From Candidatus Scalindua sediminis (GTDB lineage: Bacteria; Planctomycetota; Brocadiia; Brocadiales; Scalinduaceae), in the NCBI GenBank assembly GCA_008636105.1, contig VSDH01000009.1:28954-92953 (forward strand): a DNA stretch of 64,000 bases. Reading direction: 5' to 3'. Positions 27,798-38,200 of this stretch are shown one piece after another; positions within the stretch are counted from its first letter, which is position 1; each line of letters opens with the position of its first letter. The translations under genes were made by a program, and so were the position numbers. The notes below the pieces were generated by a model that saw only the letters and a program-made list of their open reading frames with translations, ran no database searches and had not been told where the DNA came from.

Positions 27798-29348
27798 ATG
27801 TTCTCGAACAATTCTATTAGCATACGTTTGTTTAATGGGTACTTTACCATTATTATTTTTTTAGGAATTATTGCAATAGTTTCCTTAGTTAAGCTGGGGA
27901 GCATTAATTATCTGAAAAAAGGTTTTGCAGAAAACGATATTCGAATCGAAAGCATAAATAATCTGGAGATATACAAAGAAAAGTTAATAACCAAAACAAC
28001 CATTCTTGCAAAAAATAATAATAAACAAGAGATTATTGAGGATTGTTTGAATATTTTGAATAACTTGAGGAGTGAGGTACTAAGGTTAACAAGCGCCTGT
28101 GTTAATAATCCACTCTTTTTGAGACTGGGTAATTCAATTAAAAATCATTGTAATATATTAGATTCAGAATATAAGGCACGTCCATATCCCGGTGAAAAAG
28201 TACTTTTGCCCAGAATTAACAATTTAGATGTGGTTATAAGTGCTTTTAAACACGAAAATTATAAGAATGTTGATAAATTACAAAGTTCCCTTGAAGGTGT
28301 AACTCGGTCGGCATTATTGACGATATCGTTTTTTTTCCTGATTACGGTAGTTTGCAGTATTTTTTTAAGTATAAATATTGCATCTTCAATAACGAATCCA
28401 CTGGCAAAATTAATGGTTGCTGCCAAAAAAATTAGAAGTGGAAACCTCTCTACCAGGGTGCATACCAATGCTTATGATGAAATAGGGACACTTTCAGTGG
28501 CATTTAACAAAATGGTTAGTGCTCTTGATAGTGATAAACAAGAGATTAAAGAATACAATAAGAATCTAGAGCTGAAAAATATAGAATTGCAAAATCTTTC
28601 ACATAGGATGTTTTCAATTCAAGACGAAGAACGTAAGCGCTTGTCGCAAGTACTCCATGAGGAGGTTGGGCAGGCGATGTCAGCCTTAAAAATCAACTTT
28701 AAACTCCTGGAACACTACAATAATAAATCTAAAACTGTATTAGATCAAAATACTGAATTCCAATCATGTGTGGAAGATTGCAGAAAAATTGTGGATATGA
28801 CATTTAAAAGTCTAAAAAGTCTAACATTCATTCTCAAATATAACATTCTCGACAAAATGGGAATTTTAGAGGCAACAAACTACTATCTTGAGCAAGTTTC
28901 GGAAAGAACTCCTGTAAGGATCGTTACGGCTAGTAATGTGAACGAGGAAACTTTTCCCGAACGCGTTAAAATGCATTTGTTTCGCATTATATGTGAAGCA
29001 ACAACAAATATCATAAAGCATGCAAATGCAACTTTAATACGGCTGGACTTTGCTATAGATAAGAATAATTTTGTTTTGTGTATCTCTGATAATGGTAGTG
29101 GGTTTAATGTAGAAGATGTACTTGAGAAGGACAAGGATGAGTTTAAGATGGGATTGACTACTTTAAGGGAATTAGTAAATATTATGAGAGGAAAAATGCA
29201 AATCATTTCAGAATTATCAAAGGGAACAAGTCTCATTATTAAATTACCTTTTAATGAATATGTAATTAAAATACCGGGAGGTGTAAAGGATGAAAAAGGT
29301 GAGAATCTTACTTGTGGAAGACCACCATATAGTAAGGCAGGGTATTAA
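27798..29348 (+). CDS. Sensor histidine kinase (NarX/NreB type)
   Basis: A 516-residue membrane kinase. Two membrane helices (about 13-33 and 173-197) bracket a periplasmic sensor of about 140 residues that I do not recognise. A HAMP domain (ITNPLAKLMVAAKKIRSGNL) follows. The HisKA_3 box is RKRLSQVLHEEVGQAMSALK, with the phosphorylated His in LHEE, and the ATPase region has CEATTNIIKHANATLI and CISDNGSGFNVED. The last about 20 residues overlap the regulator gene. The neighbouring urea genes make urea, ammonium or nitrogen status plausible signals, but this is inference. Confidence 0.92.
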   Translation: MFSNNSISIRLFNGYFTIIIFLGIIAIVSLVKLGSINYLKKGFAENDIRIESINNLEIYKEKLITKTTILAKNNNKQEIIEDCLNILNNLRSEVLRLTSACVNNPLFLRLGNSIKNHCNILDSEYKARPYPGEKVLLPRINNLDVVISAFKHENYKNVDKLQSSLEGVTRSALLTISFFFLITVVCSIFLSINIASSITNPLAKLMVAAKKIRSGNLSTRVHTNAYDEIGTLSVAFNKMVSALDSDKQEIKEYNKNLELKNIELQNLSHRMFSIQDEERKRLSQVLHEEVGQAMSALKINFKLLEHYNNKSKTVLDQNTEFQSCVEDCRKIVDMTFKSLKSLTFILKYNILDKMGILEATNYYLEQVSERTPVRIVTASNVNEETFPERVKMHLFRIICEATTNIIKHANATLIRLDFAIDKNNFVLCISDNGSGFNVEDVLEKDKDEFKMGLTTLRELVNIMRGKMQIISELSKGTSLIIKLPFNEYVIKIPGGVKDEKGENLTCGRPPYSKAGY

Positions 29349-30030
29349 ACAACTTTTAAAACTGCATGACAATTATGATATTGTGGGTGATGCTGGTGAC
29401 GGAGTCAGTGCAATAGAAAAAACAAAAAGGCTATTGCCAGATGTGGTTATTTTGGATATCTCCATTCCTAAGATAAATGGTATAGAAACAGCCAAACAGA
29501 TACGCTCGATCGATCCCGATATTAAAATAATAGTTCTTACAATGTACGAAGCTAAAGAACTTATTACGAGGATGCTCGATATAGGTGTTTCTGCATATCT
29601 TAATAAAGAATCAACTGATACTGATTTAGTTACTGCTATAGAGACAACAATGAATGGACAGGTATTTTTTAGCCCTTCGGTCTCAAAGGTAATGGTCGAA
29701 AAGATAACGAACAAGACAAATGATATTTGTATCCCTGAAGTAAACAAAGAATCTTATAATAAGTTAACAGGTCGAGAGAAGACTATTTTATATATGGTGG
29801 CGGAGGGATATTGCAGTAAGGAAATTGCCAAACACTTTTCAATTAGTATTAATACTGTAAATAATCATCGAGCAAGCATTATGAAAAAACTTAATATACA
29901 CGATGCCGTTGGATTAACAAAATACGCTATAAATGTGGGCTTATTGGTGAATGTAAAGCAGAAAAAATCTATAGAATCTTTTTTAATACAGAATGGAAAC
30001 AGTCCCAAGACAAGAAAACCTCTGGAATAG
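29290..30030 (+). CDS. NarL/LuxR-family response regulator
   Basis: A 246-residue regulator partner of the kinase before it, overlapping it by 59 nt, with its own GGAGGTGTAAAGG site. The receiver domain has LVEDHHIVRQGI, the phosphoacceptor Asp in VVILDISIPKINGIE, the Thr of IIVLTMYEA and the Lys of AYLNKEST. The DNA-binding LuxR helix-turn-helix is LTGREKTILYMVAEGYCSKE with SINTVNNHRASIMKKL. The last about 15 residues (NGNSPKTRKPLE) lie in DNA that joins the duplicated TusA-like segment, so the natural C-terminus may have been altered. Confidence 0.93.
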   Translation: MKKVRILLVEDHHIVRQGIKQLLKLHDNYDIVGDAGDGVSAIEKTKRLLPDVVILDISIPKINGIETAKQIRSIDPDIKIIVLTMYEAKELITRMLDIGVSAYLNKESTDTDLVTAIETTMNGQVFFSPSVSKVMVEKITNKTNDICIPEVNKESYNKLTGREKTILYMVAEGYCSKEIAKHFSISINTVNNHRASIMKKLNIHDAVGLTKYAINVGLLVNVKQKKSIESFLIQNGNSPKTRKPLE

Positions 30031-30140
30031 AGGCTGACATAAAGGCATGGTGTGAAAAAACAGGAAATGAATTACTAAAGATAGATGAGGTAGATGGAGA
30101 ATATCATACCTACGTTCGCAAGCTGGCGCCTGATGAATAG
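30003..30140 (+). pseudogene. TusA-like sulfurtransferase 3' remnant
   Basis: In a different frame from the regulator, this stretch reads SGIEADIKAWCEKTGNELLK, then DEVDGEYHTYVRKLAPDE and a stop at 30138-30140, the C-terminal half of a TusA-family protein. The CPxP half is absent and no start is available. Its last 100 bases match the pseudogene at 668-769. The regulator gene ends inside it. Confidence 0.7.
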
Positions 30141-30191
30141 GTAATAGTATCTTTTTTACAAGCAAACCTCAATTCATATTACAACCAGCCC
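30039..30191 (+). repeat. Dispersed repeat, copy 2 (TusA-like gene 3' end)
   Basis: Partner of the repeat at 668-821, in the same orientation about 29 kb away, with scattered substitutions and small indels in the non-coding tail. Homology ends near ACAACCAGCCC in both copies. Confidence 0.85.
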
Positions 30192-30248
30192 ACAATCCTT
30201 TTTTAAAGATCGCTGGTCGTATGTAATTCAATTATCCCGTAAGCTTTT

Positions 30249-30911
30249 CTATACTAATGCCGCTGCTTCTTTGGGGACCTTTTCCCAGTCGGCAAGGAAT
30301 TGCTTAAGTCCCTCATCAGTCAATGGATGTTTTACTATATTGTTAAACACCGCAAATGGGACTGTAACAATATCGGCACCCATAAGTGCGGCATCTCTTA
30401 CGTGTAATGGATTTCGAATACTGGCAACGATTATTTGAGTATCAAATCCATAGTTATCATAAATAGTACGAATTTCCTCAACAACTTCCATTCCGGTATG
30501 ACCTCTATCATCTAATCTTCCCACGAAGGGACTAACATAGGTGCCTCCAGCCTTTGCTGCGAGTAGGGCCTGGTTTGATGAAAAACACAAGGTGACATTT
30601 ACATGTATGCCCTCTGAAGTCAGAATCTTTACGGCCTTAAGGCCCTCCTTTATGAGCGGTATCTTGACGACTATGTTCTCCGCTATTTTTGATAAACCTC
30701 TTGCTTCCTTAACCATATCGTCCATCTCTGTACTGACTACTTCTGCGCTTACGGGGCCTTTTACGATTGAACATATCTCTTCGATAGTTTCCCTGAAGGG
30801 CCGCCCGGTCCTTGATACCAATGTAGGATTAGTTGTAACACCGTCTAAAATTCCCAGGCTTTCTGCTTCTCTTATCTCTTTTACGTCTGCCGTATCAATA
30901 AAGAATTTCAT
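30249..30911 (-). CDS. Transaldolase-family enzyme (FSA/small transaldolase)
   Basis: A 220-residue single-barrel aldolase of the short transaldolase/fructose-6-phosphate aldolase group, acting in the cytoplasm on sugar phosphates. Motifs are [31 protein letters not shown], the Schiff-base Lys in [15 protein letters not shown], and [18 protein letters not shown]. The length (about 215-220) is that of the class that can be either transaldolase or F6P aldolase, which I cannot separate here. AAAGGAG lies before the start on the minus strand. Confidence 0.92.
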   Translation of the reverse strand: MKFFIDTADVKEIREAESLGILDGVTTNPTLVSRTGRPFRETIEEICSIVKGPVSAEVVSTEMDDMVKEARGLSKIAENIVVKIPLIKEGLKAVKILTSEGIHVNVTLCFSSNQALLAAKAGGTYVSPFVGRLDDRGHTGMEVVEEIRTIYDNYGFDTQIIVASIRNPLHVRDAALMGADIVTVPFAVFNNIVKHPLTDEGLKQFLADWEKVPKEAAALV

Positions 30912-30942
30912 TTTGTCTCCTTTCGAAAAATAATGAATAATG

Positions 30943-31518
30943 TTATTTTATCTTAGTTTCGATTCCTGCAGTTACAAGAAAGACACTGTCTGCCTCTCTT
31001 GCAATCAGTTGATTGGCATAGCCTGCGATATCACGAAATCTCCTTGAAAGTGGATTGTCCGGTACTATACCGTAACCAACTTCATTAGATACTATTATAA
31101 CATGAGGCGTGATCTTCTTACAAACAATACACAATCTATTTATTGAGTCAATTATATATTTTTCTTCTTCTTTGGCTTCACGACTATTAAGAAGCATATT
31201 TGTTATATAAAGGGTGATACAATCAATTAATACGACATCCCTGCCTGTGTCGTAAGCACGGCAGACATCTAATTTGACGTCAAGGTTTGAAACGGCCTTG
31301 TCTAAATTAAGAGGAGCTTCTATCGTTTCCCAGTTTGCGGGTCTATTCTTTTGGTGATTTTGTATCCTCTTGACCATCTCATCATCATTAATCTGCGAGG
31401 CTTGTGCAGAATCTGCAGTGGCAACGTAACAAACGTGTTCGTAATTACTGGCAAGCTTCATTGCAAACGTGGATTTGCCACTCCTTGCACCACCGATTAT
31501 GAATGTTAGTTTTGACAT
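30943..31518 (-). CDS. cobU: Cobinamide kinase/guanylyltransferase
   Basis: A 191-residue CobU/CobP, which phosphorylates adenosylcobinamide and transfers GMP in the late B12 pathway. The P-loop GGARSGKS (about 9-16), the guanylylated-His region [29 protein letters not shown] and the end [20 protein letters not shown] are all visible. Its ATG overlaps the cobS stop by one base, so they are coupled. A B12-dependent ribonucleotide reductase lies at 62.6 kb. Confidence 0.95.
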   Translation of the reverse strand: MSKLTFIIGGARSGKSTFAMKLASNYEHVCYVATADSAQASQINDDEMVKRIQNHQKNRPANWETIEAPLNLDKAVSNLDVKLDVCRAYDTGRDVVLIDCITLYITNMLLNSREAKEEEKYIIDSINRLCIVCKKITPHVIIVSNEVGYGIVPDNPLSRRFRDIAGYANQLIAREADSVFLVTAGIETKIK

Positions 31519-32327
31519 TAAATAGCTACAAACGCAAGTAAGACAGTTATCTCACTTACCTCATTCACTGCACCTAGTGTATCGCCTGTCATACCTCCAA
31601 TTTTCCTTTTGACATAGGATGTAAACAAGATGCTTACAATAAACGCTATAAAGAATACAAGGATTCCCTTAATACCACAAAATAAAAAAATAAGTATTCC
31701 AGGTACGAATGAGCATAATAAGACATGTTTCAGATTAAGATTTTCGATAATTATTTGGCCCGTACCCTTCTCCTCTCTGGCATAAGTCGAAAGTGCAGCG
31801 CCCAGGATCTGAGACCAACGCCCAATAGCACACATAAAAAGAAGGACTTTACCCTTTTCACAGGCATAAACATAAATAGGTCTTAAACCTTCTATCGTCT
31901 CGCTGCTGGTGATAAAGGATAGCCCAGCTATCGCTTTTGGATCTATCGAAACAAGACATAGATATTTCAGGCCAATAGTACAGATAAGGCATAGAGCACC
32001 ATAACTTCCCGTTCGACTATCCCGCATTATTTCGAGTCTTTTCTCTCTGGTATCTCCACCAAACAAACCATCGCAGGTGTCAGCAAAACCATCAAGGTGA
32101 AAACCGCCCGTTATAAAAACGTAGGTTATCAAGATTATGGCATCTGCAACCAGGTGTGGAAAGAATCTAATTACGGGAAAATAGATAAAAGAAAGAACAA
32201 GACCTATCAACAGGCCTACAATGGGAAACCAAAACGCGACCTTACCAATTTCTGGTGATCTTTCATACCATCTCTTGCCTGTAGGAATTATTGTTAAGAA
32301 GTTCAGTGTCCAGAGGAAGTTTTTCAA
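31518..32327 (-). CDS. cobS: Adenosylcobinamide-GDP ribazoletransferase (cobalamin synthase)
   Basis: A 269-residue inner-membrane CobS that joins adenosylcobinamide-GDP to alpha-ribazole. The active-site region FHLDGFADTCDGLFGG and RDSRTGSYGALCLI are diagnostic, and about seven hydrophobic segments follow. The C-terminus GMTGDTLGAVNEVSE carries the conserved GDxxGA motif. It overlaps cobU. Confidence 0.95.
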   Translation of the reverse strand: MKNFLWTLNFLTIIPTGKRWYERSPEIGKVAFWFPIVGLLIGLVLSFIYFPVIRFFPHLVADAIILITYVFITGGFHLDGFADTCDGLFGGDTREKRLEIMRDSRTGSYGALCLICTIGLKYLCLVSIDPKAIAGLSFITSSETIEGLRPIYVYACEKGKVLLFMCAIGRWSQILGAALSTYAREEKGTGQIIIENLNLKHVLLCSFVPGILIFLFCGIKGILVFFIAFIVSILFTSYVKRKIGGMTGDTLGAVNEVSEITVLLAFVAI

Positions 32328-32356
32328 GGTTTGCTTTCAATTTAGTTTATAGTAAA

Positions 32357-33748
32357 TTATTTAATTACGTTTCCCTCCATATACGGGGGAATTTCGATCC
32401 CCATACGGTCCAGAACAGTAGGTGCTACATCCATTATCTTTAAATCGTCCCTTCTTTCAGAATGGTATCCGTTATCATCATACATCACAAATATTCCATG
32501 TTGAGCATGGTTAGCATCGTCTGAACCCGTATCATTTTCATTAGTCCAGATAGTATTGTGCCCAACGCTTCCAATAGACCTCCAGGACAAGTCTCCATAA
32601 TAAACAATCAAATCCGGTGGGATGTTTCTACATTCCGAATAGATTTCTTCCGGTTTAAATACCTTTGTGTTTATGCTCTGCCCTTTCTCGTCTCTCAGGT
32701 CTTCAAGTGCCGTTATTAATTCATTTCTCAAAAACTCATAATTTTGCTTTGGGATTACGCCTCTGGGTTCACGACCTTTAACGTTGAAGAATAGACGTCC
32801 ATAGTATCCACCCTCACCCCACACCATAGTTTTATCCCAGTCAATCATATGTTTATTGATTTGGGTAATTTCTTCAGGATAATGTACCAGTTTAAGATAT
32901 CCATTATTTATTAACCATTCGTTTATGCAGATTCCACCTTCCATCATCTTTGCGCCGTGATCCGAGACTATCAATACTATTGTATCTTTATCCAATAACG
33001 CAAGCGTCTTTCCAATTTCTTCGTCAATATATTTATAATAATCAAAAATTACATTTTCATATTTATTGCCCGGGAAATACATGGAATGTCTATTATCAAA
33101 AAATCCCCAGAAGGCGTGTTGGATTCTATCCGTTCCCATCTCTACCATCATAAAAAAATCCCACTCCTTATTTTTTATAAAGTGCCTTGCAAGTTTGAAT
33201 CTTTTTCTTGTCATCTCGTAAACGGTATTTAAGATGTCTTCTTTTTCTCCACTTCTAAAGTTATCTACATCCAGGATATAACCTTCCGAGACCCTTTCCA
33301 CCTCATACTTCAAATCAGCAGGGTAAGTGTATTGACAATTCTTGTCAGGCGTTAGAAAACACGTTACCATATGGCCGTTGTAAACAGGTTTTGGTGGGTA
33401 TGTTTGTGGTACACCTATAACGATGGTTTTTTTATCGTATCTTGAAAGTATACTCCAGATAGTTTCTGCATTAATTGTATTAGAATCAACAAAACATAAA
33501 CCTTCATAATCATAATGGTTTCTATTTCTAAAACCATATATTCCTAGCTTACCCGGGTTAGTGCTTGTAACCATTGATGCCCATGCGGGGCACGTAATTG
33601 CAGGTATTGTACTTTCCAGCTTGCCAAAAATCCCGTTTGAAACGAGGTTCTTTATATTAGGCAAGTAATCAAGCCACTTGTCGAAAATTAACTCTGGTGG
33701 AGCGGAATCCAGACCAAATATTATAACCTTGCGATCAGGCGAAATCAT
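32357..33748 (-). CDS. Alkaline-phosphatase-superfamily phosphodiesterase
   Basis: A 463-residue protein of the type I phosphodiesterase/nucleotide pyrophosphatase group. The N-terminal metal and nucleophile region is IFGLDSAPPELIFD with TIPAITCPAWASMVTSTNPG (the Thr/Ser position), and the later metal residues are in MVEMGTDRIQHAFWG and VLIVSDHGAKMMEGG, with NHAQHGIFVMY. Many such proteins in Planctomycetes and Archaea have no known substrate. It has no obvious signal peptide. It lies between cobS and the DUF362 gene in one direction. Confidence 0.85.
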   Translation of the reverse strand: MISPDRKVIIFGLDSAPPELIFDKWLDYLPNIKNLVSNGIFGKLESTIPAITCPAWASMVTSTNPGKLGIYGFRNRNHYDYEGLCFVDSNTINAETIWSILSRYDKKTIVIGVPQTYPPKPVYNGHMVTCFLTPDKNCQYTYPADLKYEVERVSEGYILDVDNFRSGEKEDILNTVYEMTRKRFKLARHFIKNKEWDFFMMVEMGTDRIQHAFWGFFDNRHSMYFPGNKYENVIFDYYKYIDEEIGKTLALLDKDTIVLIVSDHGAKMMEGGICINEWLINNGYLKLVHYPEEITQINKHMIDWDKTMVWGEGGYYGRLFFNVKGREPRGVIPKQNYEFLRNELITALEDLRDEKGQSINTKVFKPEEIYSECRNIPPDLIVYYGDLSWRSIGSVGHNTIWTNENDTGSDDANHAQHGIFVMYDDNGYHSERRDDLKIMDVAPTVLDRMGIEIPPYMEGNVIK

Positions 33749-33791
33749 TTTTTTGGAGAAATTCTATAATTATTATAATTTAATTGCTTTC

Positions 33792-34889
33792 TTAAGTTAC
33801 CGACACCTTCTCATCAACAGTAATATTTTCTAAATCATATTCGAGACTACCCAAACCAATTTCGTGTGCGTGTTTCAGTTGAACGGTATAATCAATCTTT
33901 GGCCAGATATGTTTAAAATAATCTTTTCCGGTTCGTTCATTTATTATATCAATAGTAGCCTTTTCCACAGCCACTGGATCTTTGGAAGCAACGATACCTA
34001 TATCAGAGATATCGGGCTCAAAGGGTTTATCCATACAATCGCAATGTTTGGTTATGTGTGTGAGGAAATTAAAGAATGCAACTTTATGTTTTTTTTCTTT
34101 TAAAATGGCAAGGCAATATTCTGCAATCTTTTTTTGTAAATTTATTGCATCCTCATCCCATGCGATCTTAACGGCATCAAATTGGCAGACAGCAAGGCAT
34201 TCGCCACAACCAATGCATTTCTCTGGATCGATTACGGCAGTATCTTTTCCCATAGTTATGGCATCCACAGGGCACCAAATCTGGCAGACCTTGCATATTT
34301 TACAATGTTTCTTGATGATTTGAGGTATAACGCCGGAGTGTTGAGCTAACTTACCACCCCTGGCGGATAACCCCATACCGATATTTTTGAATGTGGTACC
34401 CATACCCGTTGCAAGATGCCCTGTAACATGGGCGATCGAGATTATGACATTTGCTGCCTTCGCCACACCTGCAATATAAGCATTCTTACATACCTTTTGG
34501 TCAATTTTAACAATGTAATCATTTTCTCCAAATAGACCATCACCAATAATAATAGGTGCCCCCGTATTTTCTATAGTAAAACCATGCTCATAAGCAAGCA
34601 TTAAGTGATCTATTGCATTAGAACGTTTTCCTACATACAGAGTATTTGTCTCTACCAGGAAGGGCTTTCCACCACTTACCTTTACTTTATCCACAGCAGC
34701 CTTTATTAAGGGGGGTTTAAGGTAGCCGATATTCCCCTTTTCACCGAAACTGGTCTTTATGGCAACCATATCACCTCTGTCGATAACACTTTTAATTCCT
34801 GCAGCATCGTAAAGAAGTTTTACTTTTTCTGACAGTGATTGAAGTGATTCGCCATCCCTGGTTTCAATAAAATATACTTTACTCTTCAT
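33792..34889 (-). CDS. DUF362 protein with 4Fe-4S ferredoxin domain
   Basis: A 365-residue protein. The DUF362 part (about 40-190) shows VAIKTSFGEKGNIGYLKPPL, VETNTLYVGKRSN and HVTGHLATGMGTTFKNIGMG. The ferredoxin insert (about 195-250) has two Cys clusters, CKICKVCQIWCP and CIGCGECLAVCQ, that would hold two 4Fe-4S clusters. DUF362 ferredoxins are common in anaerobes, and their function is unknown. It is the first gene of the minus-strand run that continues into cobS and cobU. Confidence 0.9.
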   Translation of the reverse strand: MKSKVYFIETRDGESLQSLSEKVKLLYDAAGIKSVIDRGDMVAIKTSFGEKGNIGYLKPPLIKAAVDKVKVSGGKPFLVETNTLYVGKRSNAIDHLMLAYEHGFTIENTGAPIIIGDGLFGENDYIVKIDQKVCKNAYIAGVAKAANVIISIAHVTGHLATGMGTTFKNIGMGLSARGGKLAQHSGVIPQIIKKHCKICKVCQIWCPVDAITMGKDTAVIDPEKCIGCGECLAVCQFDAVKIAWDEDAINLQKKIAEYCLAILKEKKHKVAFFNFLTHITKHCDCMDKPFEPDISDIGIVASKDPVAVEKATIDIINERTGKDYFKHIWPKIDYTVQLKHAHEIGLGSLEYDLENITVDEKVSVT

Positions 34890-35264
34890 GGGTATATTAA
34901 CTTTCCCCTAAATTGAACGATTTTTGTAGCCGCCCCCATTCCTAGCTTACGCAAGGAAGCTATGGGGGCGTGATTTACATGAAATTGTCATAAATGCATC
35001 AGGTTATGGCAAGCGCAGATAAAAGTTCGCCAAGGCGAATCTGCCTCAGGCACGACCTGCGACTACATTGATATGCAATATAAAATCGCGTAATTTAGGT
35101 TTTATTTAACAATGATAAGGACTTAAGTCGAGCTAGATTTAAAATTATAGCATTGCGTCATGTGTTTGTTAAGTACAAATTCCAAATTCACTTGACATGA
35201 TAAATATATTTGAATTAGAATCAATTAATCTGTATATGAGTATAAGTAGAGTACATAAGCTATT
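34890..35264. other. Intergenic with GC-rich palindrome; mfd upstream region
   Basis: A divergent gap of 375 bp. It contains the short palindrome at 34931-34970 and a second repeat at 35034-35067 (GTTCGCCAAGGCGAATCTGC onwards) that matches 54290-54323. The last 150 bp are AT-rich and should hold the mfd promoter. Confidence 0.55.
34931..34970. repeat. GC-rich palindromic repeat, short copy B
   Basis: A 40-bp hairpin with arms CGCCCCCATTCCTAGCTT and AAGGAAGCTATGGGGGCG around ACGC. Its arms match the outer ends of the larger elements at 2358-2460 and 41001-41101. Confidence 0.85.
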
Positions 35265-38200
35265 ATGAAAAAATTGCTTAAGTTAATCCAGAAAAACGAA
35301 AAGTATCAACAAGTAGTAAATGATTTACTATCAGGAAAGGACTGTCATATTGATGGGTTATGGGGTTCATCCGCCGCCTATTTAATTGCCAGTCTGGCAG
35401 GTAACAGATCTCTTTCAGGGAAGCGAGAGATACTTTTTGTAACTCCAACTATAGAAGATGCAGAAGAAGTCTTTGAGGATACAAACATCTTTCTTTCCGG
35501 GAATGCTATCCTCTTCCCTGTCTCAGAGGATACGTTTCTGGCTGAATCTCAACTTGATAATCAGGCGCATGTACAGCAGCTTAATATCTTACACAGGCTG
35601 CTAAATAATAAAGATGGTAGTGAATCTACCAACCGAATTATTATAGTACCGATCCAGGCACTTTTGCAGCAGGTTCCTAGACCTGAAATGATTGAACAGA
35701 ACATTCTTACAATCAAGATTGGTCAGGAGCATAAACAGGAATTTATTTTAAATTGGTTGGTAGAAGGTGGTTTTGAGCGGACGAGCATGGTTGAATTACC
35801 CGGGGAATTTAGTTTGAGAGGTGGCATTATAGACATATTCCCTCATTCTGGTGAAATGCCGTATCGCATTGAGTTTTTTGGTGATGAGGTTGTTTCTATT
35901 CGTATGTTCAACGCTGAGACACAAATGTCTGAAAATGAGGTAAATGAATGTCAAATATTGGGTGTGAAAACTAACTCAAAAAGCGTATCTAAAGGTATGA
36001 TTAGTACTCTCATCGACTATATTCCTGAAGGGTCCTGGATTGTTTTTAAGGAATTTGAAAAAATAGAAAACAAGGCAAAAAACATTATAACTAATTTAAA
36101 GTTTTCTGATGAAGTGCTTTCTTTTGATCATATAGTGAAATCGTGTAGAGACTTTACAAAGATATATCTTTCTAGTTTAACGTTTGCCTGTCTGCGTGCG
36201 GACACGCACAGGCAGGAACGTAAAAATACACATTCATTTGATATAAAATCATCTGATCTGTTTGATAATGATGTCAATAACTCTATTAAAAGGGTTGAGG
36301 AGATAAACCTTTCACACGATCGGACCATAATCTTCTGTAATAACCAGGCCGAAGAACAAAGATTTAGAGAGCTATTATCAGGGTCTGATTCTCACCAGGA
36401 GATTTCTGGCAAGCGGGCGTCTTCTAATCATGTGGAATTTCATATCGGGCATCTCAATTATGGTTTTTTGTTTGAGGATATCTCTGTAGCTTTTCTCACG
36501 CACCATGAGATATTCCGACGTTACCAGCTGAGAAGAGAACCGAAGAAAAGATTATTACGTACCAGGGCTATCGACTCTTTTCTTGATTTAGAAAAAGGTG
36601 ATTATGTAGTGCATGTGAGCTATGGCATAGCAAGATTCTTGGGTATGCAAATGCTTAGTGATGACGACGGCTCTGGCAGGCAGGGCGAATTTCTTGTGCT
36701 TGAGTTTGCTGAAGGTGCAAAGATGTATGTGCCTGTTACAATGATTGAGTTAGTTCAAAAATACATATGTGGTTCTGATCATAAACCAAAGTTAAGTAAG
36801 ATAGGCAAGCGAACATGGGAGAGAAAGAAGCAAATAGTGGAAGAGGCTGTTCGGGATGTAGCAAGTGCACTTCTCTCCATGCAGGCTATAAGAGAGGCTA
36901 AAAGGGGTATTGCTTACCCAAAAGACACTGAATGGCAAAGAAAATTTGAATCAGAGTTTATTTATCAGGAGACTGACGATCAACTTCAAGTGGCGGAAGA
37001 GATTAAAAAAGATATGGAATCATCAAGGCCTATGGATAGACTTGTTTGTGGAGATGTAGGGTTCGGAAAGACCGAGATAGCAATAAGGGCAGCATTTAAA
37101 GCCGTAATGTATGGGAAACAGGTAGCCGTGCTGGTACCAACAACCATTCTGGCACAACAGCATTACAGGACTTTTTCTGAAAGGATGGTAGATTATCCTG
37201 TTAATGTTGATGTATTGAGCAGATTTAAGACCAGAAGGGAACAAAAGGAAATACTGCAAAATTTACAGGAAGGAAAGACAGATATTGTTATTGGAACACA
37301 TAGATTGATTCAGAAAGACGTTATATTTAAAGATATTGGTTTAGTAGTTATTGATGAAGAACAAAGGTTTGGTGTTGAGCATAAAGAAAAATTGAAGAAA
37401 CTCAGGGAAACAGTTGATGTTCTTACACTAACTGCAACCCCAATTCCACGAACCTTGCACATGTCACTTTTAGGTCTAAGAGATGTTTCTTCTTTAAATA
37501 TCCCACCACAGGAAAGACAATCCATACTAACTAGATTATTACGTTTTGATCTTGAAATAGTACGGAAAGCCATAATTTTTGAACTAAATCGAGACGGACA
37601 GGTATATTTTGTGCACAATCGTGTGAAGGACATAAACCGTATTGCAGATATCATTGCAAAGACAGTTCCAGAGGCAGAGATTACTGTAGCCCATGGTCAA
37701 ATGCCGGAAAGGACTCTGGAGAAGAAAATGAATGATTTTGTAAGCGGAAAATCGGATATTCTAGTTTCAACGACCATAATAGAATCCGGCCTTGATATCC
37801 CAAATGTAAATACTATATTTATTAATCACTCGGATGCTTTTGGTTTAGCTGATTTGCACCAGTTACGTGGCAGGGTAGGCCGTTATAAACATCGTGCTTA
37901 TGCGTATCTTTTATTGCCAAAAGATAGGCCGGTAACTCCAGAGGCCGAAAAAAGATTAAAGGCCATAGTAGACTTTTCAGAACTTGGTGCAGGCTTTAAG
38001 ATTGCAATGAGAGATCTTGAGATTCGAGGGGCTGGAAATATTATAGGTATAGAACAACACGGACATATAGAGGCGGTAGGTTATGAGATGTTTTGCAGAT
38101 TGCTGGAAATCGCAATTCGCAAGGCCAGGAATGAACCTGTTCCAGTTTACAAGGTTGTGCACATAGACTTAAATTTAGAATCATATTTGCCTGATGATTA

